From NCBI GenBank assembly GCA_947463665.1, contig CANHUD010000006.1:1-24685 (forward strand): DNA of 24,685 nt. Direction: 5' to 3'. A program made the translations under genes and the position numbers. Origin of the DNA: Sphingobacteriales bacterium (GTDB taxonomy: Bacteria; Bacteroidota; Bacteroidia; Chitinophagales; Chitinophagaceae). Below are positions 23,370-24,685 of this stretch, piece by piece (position 1 is the first letter of the stretch; every line of letters begins with the position of its first letter). A model generated the notes under the pieces. That model made no database searches. It saw only the letters and a list, made by a program, of their open reading frames with translations, and had not been told where the DNA came from.

Positions 23370-24428
23370 ATGGCTGATTTTACTTCGTACGACCCCGAAT
23401 CCGTCAGTATACAGAACAACAATATCTTCGGATTGCCCTTCAGTGAGGAAGAAGCTGAACTGGTCATCCTGCCTGTGCCCTGGGAAGTGACCGTATCCTA
23501 CCGGGCGGGAACCGCCCGCGCTCCGGAACATCTTTTTTCTGCCAGTATGCAGGTAGATATTTACGACAAGGATTTTCCGGATGCCTGGAAGAGAGGATAT
23601 TACATGCGGCATATCGACAAAAAAATCCTTCTCAAAAGCGATTATCTGCGAAAAGAAGCTGAATTATACATCAGTTTTATCAGTGCGGGTGACAAAATCG
23701 ATAACAACAAGTTCATGTGCAAGACGCTTCGGGAAGTGAATGAAGGTTCTGAATTCCTGAACAACTGGGTATACGATCAAAGTTCCGAGCTGCTTAGCAA
23801 AGGGAAAAGAGTTGGTCTGGTTGGGGGTGATCACTCCATATCTTACGGTTTTATAAAAGCACTCTCTGAACGACACGAGTCATTCGGGATCCTGCAAATC
23901 GATGCCCATGCAGACCTTCGCTGTTCCTATGAGGGATTTGTTTTTTCGCATGCATCCATCATGCACAATGTGCTTAAAAATATCCCGCAGGTACATAAGC
24001 TGGTTCAGATAGGCGTACGGGATTATAGTGAAGGCGAATTCAACTGTATCCGTGACAGCCAGAACCGGGTGGTTACTTATTTCGACAAAGACATTCGGGA
24101 ACGGCAGTATGAGGGAGAAACCTGGAAGCAGATCGCGGATGACATTATTAGTAATCTTCCTGATAAGGTATACATTAGCTTTGACGTCGACGGGCTGGAT
24201 CCAAAACATTGTCCGAACACCGGAACGCCGGTTCATGGCGGATTTGAAGCCGAACAGATTTCCTATCTGTTGAAGAAATTAGTACAAAGTGGAAAGGAGA
24301 TCATCGGATTTGACCTCAATGAGATCGGGATCAGTACCAATGAATATGACGAAAACGTGGGCGCACGCATCCTGCTGAAACTTTGTAATGTAATGTCTGC
24401 CGCCAATGCCCTTCGTGAGTCAAAATAA
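23370..24428 (+). CDS. Ureohydrolase of the agmatinase/arginase family
   Basis: A dinuclear manganese enzyme that releases urea from a guanidino substrate; agmatine to putrescine is the likeliest reaction. All six metal ligands are visible: H155 in G-G-D-H-S, D178, H180 and D182 in D-A-H-A-D, and D272 and D274 in S-F-D-V-D-G-L-D-P. The C-P-N-T-G-T-P-V-H-G-G loop (281-291) is shared by agmatinases and arginases. The 352-residue length exceeds the usual 300-320; the extra part is a polar helical segment at about 76-145, between the N-terminal strands and G-G-D-H-S. Arginase or formimidoylglutamase activity is possible. The aguAB route 4.4 kb away would duplicate the product if this is an agmatinase. 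The ATG at 23370 is the first in frame. Confidence 0.9.
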   Translation: MADFTSYDPESVSIQNNNIFGLPFSEEEAELVILPVPWEVTVSYRAGTARAPEHLFSASMQVDIYDKDFPDAWKRGYYMRHIDKKILLKSDYLRKEAELYISFISAGDKIDNNKFMCKTLREVNEGSEFLNNWVYDQSSELLSKGKRVGLVGGDHSISYGFIKALSERHESFGILQIDAHADLRCSYEGFVFSHASIMHNVLKNIPQVHKLVQIGVRDYSEGEFNCIRDSQNRVVTYFDKDIRERQYEGETWKQIADDIISNLPDKVYISFDVDGLDPKHCPNTGTPVHGGFEAEQISYLLKKLVQSGKEIIGFDLNEIGISTNEYDENVGARILLKLCNVMSAANALRESK

Positions 24429-24685
24429 AGAGATCTTTCCCTTCATCGTTGTACTGAAAAGACGGTACAGGCGTGCTTTTACGCTTCTGCATCTTTTCAT
24501 GATCGCCTTTTATTTGCTTTTTCTTGTCCGCAGCCTGTTGCAGCAGACAGACAGAACCGGACAACTCCTGACAGGCCTGCTTGTGCTGGCCATTGCGGGA
24601 ATGTTCATTCTGGAAATCCGACAGTTCATCCAACGAAAGAAAAGCAGTTCACCGTTGTACTTTGTTGGCCTCTTGGCGTTGTTCA
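24406..24685 (+). CDS. Unrecognised membrane protein, N-terminal part (3' truncated by window edge)
   Basis: An open frame starts with ATG inside the last codons of the ureohydrolase gene (23-base overlap) and runs without a stop to the window edge, giving 93 residues. An alternative GTG start is at 24415. After a polar start (M-P-F-V-S-Q-N-K-E) come a basic segment K-R-R-Y-R-R (18-23), a transmembrane helix at 25-45, a second at 53-71, a basic R-Q-F-I-Q-R-K-K stretch (72-79) and the start of a third hydrophobic segment (84-93). The alternation of hydrophobic helices with basic loops supports real coding. I do not recognise the family. The overlap suggests translational coupling to the ureohydrolase. 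Confidence 0.6.
   Translation, partial: MPFVSQNKEIFPFIVVLKRRYRRAFTLLHLFMIAFYLLFLVRSLLQQTDRTGQLLTGLLVLAIAGMFILEIRQFIQRKKSSSPLYFVGLLALF

Overview
The window looks like ordinary chromosomal backbone of a Bacteroidota bacterium, probably of the Chitinophagales/Sphingobacteriia side. The evidence is a fused SecDF, DUF4294, a CcsA/CcmF-type haem lyase of about 814 residues, BshB1, an AguA/AguB pair, a PorT-like beta-barrel protein, an almost complete lack of Shine-Dalgarno sequences, and several -7 elements of the Bacteroidota form TAnnTTTG (for example TATCTTTG, TACCTTTG, TAATTTTG). The taxonomic call is inference from gene content. I see no mobile element, CRISPR array, rRNA, tRNA or phage gene, and no sign of recent transfer.

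Layout. Positions 1-1941 (+): the 3' end of nusB, then yajC, coaE and a CPBP-family membrane protease. Position 1986-3176 (-): a class I/II aminotransferase ending in an intrinsic terminator whose U-tract lies inside the 3' end of the CPBP gene. Position 3435-6491 (+): a fused SecDF, closed by a strong bidirectional terminator shared with the opposing A-type Fe-S carrier gene (6566-6910, -). Position 6978-9075 (+): a small membrane-anchored protein of unknown function and a catalytic-domain-only methylmalonyl-CoA mutase. From 9076 to 23234 everything is on the minus strand. In transcription order this run is ccmE, ccmF, a DUF4294 protein, bshB1, aguB and aguA; then, after a promoter with a palindromic operator-like site, an acyl-CoA dehydrogenase, yggS, a beta-barrel protein and a family 2 glycosyltransferase; then, after another promoter, an ABC-F protein of the YbiT type and a Ca2+-type P-ATPase. 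Position 23370-24428 (+): an agmatinase-family ureohydrolase, overlapped by the start of an unrecognised membrane protein that runs off the window.

Functional links. AguA plus AguB convert agmatine to putrescine by the deiminase route, while the ureohydrolase 4.4 kb away may do it in one step, so two agmatine routes may coexist. CcmE and CcmF belong to cytochrome c maturation, and this CcmE carries Cys in place of the usual haem-binding His. YajC and SecDF serve the Sec translocon but are not in one operon.

Nothing here forms an obviously new multi-gene system. The points most worth a second look are (1) the YbiT-like ABC-F protein, in which every visible element of one of the two ATP sites is degenerate, including a natural Glu-to-Gln change in Walker B; (2) the half-size mutase that keeps the methylmalonyl-CoA specificity residues but has no B12 domain, paired with an unknown membrane protein; (3) the CxxxY-type CcmE; and (4) a perfect palindrome placed on the -33 region of the acyl-CoA dehydrogenase promoter.
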